A DNA stretch of 60,203 bases from an uncultured Pseudomonadota bacterium (lineage in GTDB: Bacteria; Myxococcota_A; UBA796; JAFGLY01): the NCBI GenBank assembly GCA_937912125.1, contig CALDOK010000484.1:1-60203 (forward strand). Reading direction: 5' to 3'. Numbering within the stretch: the first letter of the stretch is position 1; every line of letters begins with the position of its first letter. The notes below the pieces were generated by a model, which had not been told where the DNA came from, ran no database searches, and saw only the letters and a program-made list of their open reading frames with translations. Shown in pieces: positions 58,228 to 60,203 of this stretch. A program made the position numbers and the translations under genes.

Positions 58228-59676
58228 TCACAGCAGCTGGAACAGCGCGTGGTAGAAGCGCGTGCCCCTGGCGAGGTTGTCCAGGGACACCCGCTCGTCC
58301 ACGCCGTGGATGCCGGCGCGCTCGGCAGCATCCAGCAATAACGGATGGAAGCGGTAGGCCTCGAGCCCAACCTCCGTGAACCAGCGGCTGTCCGTGGTGC
58401 CCGGCGTGACCACGGGGACCACCACCAGCGGATGCTCCAGCGGACCCACGGTGGCCGCGATGGACGCCTCGATGGCTCGGAAGGTCGGGGTGTCCCAGCC
58501 ACCCATGCGGTCCTGTCCCGGCCAGGTGGTCATGCTCAGGTGGACCCTGGGATCGGCGATGCGGGCCCGCAGGAGATCGAGGAAGCGCTCGGGCTGCTGC
58601 CCGGGCAGCAGGCGGGCGTTCAAGGTGGCCTCGGCCAGACCCGGGAGCACGTTCTCTTTCTCGCCAGCGCGGACCACCGTGATGGCCACCGTGTCTCGCA
58701 CCACCGCGTTGCCGGCCGTGGTGCGCTGGAAGATGCCCAGCAGCAGGGGCTGGAAGAGGCGGCTGTTGCGCAGAATCCATGACAGCGGAAAGCCCTTGGC
58801 GCCCCCCAGGCGCCACAAGGTCTCGCGCATGGGGGGTGACAGGTGGGCAGGCGGATCCCAGTCCGCCACCCGCTGCAGGGCGCGGACCAACACGGCGCTG
58901 GGAGTGTCGGACGAGGGCATGGAAGCGTGCCCCCCTTGCCCCGTCACCTTCAGCTCCACCCGCAAGAAGGACTTCTCGGCCACCGCCACCGCCGCCACCG
59001 TCAGCCCCGGGTAGAAGTCCGGCAGCACGAAGGAGCCCTCGTCCAGCACCACCTCGGGAAAACCGAGCTCCTCGAGGTGTTCGCGGACCACCCGGCCCGA
59101 GCCGCTGTGGCCGTCGACCTCCTCGTCCGGCGTGACCAGCAGCACCAGGCGCCGCGACGGCGAGCGCCCCTGTTCGCGCATCAGCGTCAGGGCCTCGAGG
59201 GCCATGGCCAGGCAGCCCTTGTTGTCCAGGGCACCCCGGCCCCAGACAAAGCCGTCAGCGATACGGCCGCCGAAGGGAGGCTGGGTCCAGCGCCTCGGCT
59301 CGGCCACGGGCACCACGTCCACGTGATCCAGGAAGAGCACCGGGGGACGAGGATCGTCGCTGGGCACGAAGATGGCCAGGCTGCCCCCGGGCAGCATGCG
59401 GTGCTCGAGCTCGAGGGGACGAACCCAGCGCTCGAGCAGGTAGGCCACCCAGGCGGGCTGCCCGTCCAGCTGATCCCAGCGCTCCTGGCCCGGAGGGATG
59501 GACGTGTCGATGGCCAGGTAGCCGGCCAGGCCCTGGGCGACGCGCTCGGCGTCCACCGTGGCGGGCCGCGCGGAGCAGGGGGGCGGGGACCAGGCCGGGC
59601 CCCGGGCGCCCCAGGCCAGGGCCAGGGCGATCAGAAACACAGCGAGGAGAGGAACCAGGAAGACGAGCCAGAGCAT
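58228..59676 (-). CDS. M20-family metallopeptidase
   Basis: A 482-residue di-zinc peptidase of the carboxypeptidase S / PM20D1 type. An N-terminal hydrophobic helix (about 3-20) suggests membrane anchoring or export. Metal ligands lie in 'LFLDHVDVVPV' (His, Asp), 'WGRGALDNKG' (Asp), 'TPDEEVDGHSGS' (Glu pair) and 'GIHGVDERVSL' (His). A dimerisation domain is inserted about 200-330. It probably trims peptides or N-acyl amino acids. Start at 59676. Confidence 0.93.
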   Translation of the reverse strand: MLWLVFLVPLLAVFLIALALAWGARGPAWSPPPCSARPATVDAERVAQGLAGYLAIDTSIPPGQERWDQLDGQPAWVAYLLERWVRPLELEHRMLPGGSLAIFVPSDDPRPPVLFLDHVDVVPVAEPRRWTQPPFGGRIADGFVWGRGALDNKGCLAMALEALTLMREQGRSPSRRLVLLVTPDEEVDGHSGSGRVVREHLEELGFPEVVLDEGSFVLPDFYPGLTVAAVAVAEKSFLRVELKVTGQGGHASMPSSDTPSAVLVRALQRVADWDPPAHLSPPMRETLWRLGGAKGFPLSWILRNSRLFQPLLLGIFQRTTAGNAVVRDTVAITVVRAGEKENVLPGLAEATLNARLLPGQQPERFLDLLRARIADPRVHLSMTTWPGQDRMGGWDTPTFRAIEASIAATVGPLEHPLVVVPVVTPGTTDSRWFTEVGLEAYRFHPLLLDAAERAGIHGVDERVSLDNLARGTRFYHALFQLL

Positions 59677-59792
59677 GGGCCATCGTCCACCGAACGGCGG
59701 CCACGCGCAAGGCCCCCGCTCAGCATCCCTGCGGGGGTGCCGCCTGGCGCCCTGGGCGGCTACACTTGCGCAGCTCGATCCCGCGAGGTCCC

Positions 59793-60203
59793 ATGCGCCC
59801 CCTCACCCTGCTGCTCCCCCTCCTGGCCACTGGCTGCCTAGGCGACGATCACGAGATCACCTGGCTCGAGGGCTTCGGCTTCGCCTGGACAGGCTTCAAC
59901 CATCGGGTGTCCTACCTGCACTTCGAGGCCGACGAAGCGGGCCTCGAGATGGCGGTGATCGGCGGAGCGTCGTCCACCTCCTACGTGCCCGACCTGCCTG
60001 CGGGCTGCGACGAGGAGACCTGCAGCGAGCTGCCCTTCGAGGACACCACCACCGTGTCCATCGGCTGGGGCCACTCCACCACCCGCCTGGCCGTGGGCAG
60101 CGCAGACGTCACGGTGATCGCCACCCCGTCGGGGGCTGAGACCACCCTGGAGATCCCCCTCGAGGGGCGCGGTCGAGGCCAGGCCGCGGTGATGCTTCAG
60201 GCG
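59793..60203 (+). CDS. Lipoprotein, truncated by the window edge
   Basis: The first 137 codons of a lipoprotein: 'MRPLTLLLPLLATGC' gives a clear lipobox (LATGC), followed by a beta-rich region with a Cys pair 'GCDEETCSELP'. The frame is still open at the last base of the window, so the C-terminus is unknown. No family recognised. Confidence 0.75.
   Translation, partial: MRPLTLLLPLLATGCLGDDHEITWLEGFGFAWTGFNHRVSYLHFEADEAGLEMAVIGGASSTSYVPDLPAGCDEETCSELPFEDTTTVSIGWGHSTTRLAVGSADVTVIATPSGAETTLEIPLEGRGRGQAAVMLQA

Overview
The window is 60.2 kb of dense, high-GC (clearly over 65 % by eye) bacterial chromosome with about 59 protein genes and three tRNA genes. I see no rRNA, CRISPR array, insertion sequence or prophage. 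The content fits an aerobic Gram-negative bacterium with lipoproteins, outer-membrane barrels, LptE, type IV pilin, IHF and HU. Several exported lipoproteins carry Asp/Thr-rich tails, and one has a Cys-rich insert. I infer Myxococcota or a neighbouring former-deltaproteobacterial lineage, but no marker here proves it.

Layout. 1-8.5 kb (minus strand) is conserved housekeeping: queA-tgt-yajC-secD-secF (queuosine tRNA modification plus Sec accessory subunits), then tRNA-Val, infC-rpmI-rplT, a small exported protein where pheST often sits, ihfA, a MerR regulator and tRNA-Pro. 8.6-11.8 kb holds a five-domain S1 protein, a family-4 uracil-DNA glycosylase and a Maf pyrophosphatase. 11.9-18.9 kb (plus strand) is a five-gene unit: an Hsp70 fused to a von Willebrand A domain, a GrpE-like protein, a second lidless Hsp70, a membrane protein with two J-like domains lacking HPD, and a TPR-zincin metallopeptidase. 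This is the most unusual part of the window.

19-29.7 kb holds tRNA-Ala, a GT-C-type membrane protein, a hydrolase/SRPBCC convergent pair, a RecG-like protein whose ATPase motifs are all altered, greA, ugd, rpsT, holA and lptE. 29.7-46.2 kb mixes envelope genes (beta-barrels, PrsW, a very long S41 protease, lipoproteins, an OmpA-domain lipoprotein) with hup, cstA, a divergent uracil phosphoribosyltransferase, ridA and rnd. 46.2-60.2 kb has two coupled lipoproteins, a saccharopine-dehydrogenase-like enzyme, a pilin, a sensor kinase lacking its phosphoacceptor histidine, ftcD, an AI-2E-family permease, an EI24/CysZ-like protein, a PKD lipoprotein, an M20 peptidase and a truncated lipoprotein at the edge.

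Several intergenic spaces carry sigma-70-like promoters of the form TTGAC(A/G)-N17/18-TA(G/T)nnn. Ribosome-binding sites are mostly AGGAGG-like and were used to choose starts. All functions are assigned by reading motifs by eye; no database search was made.
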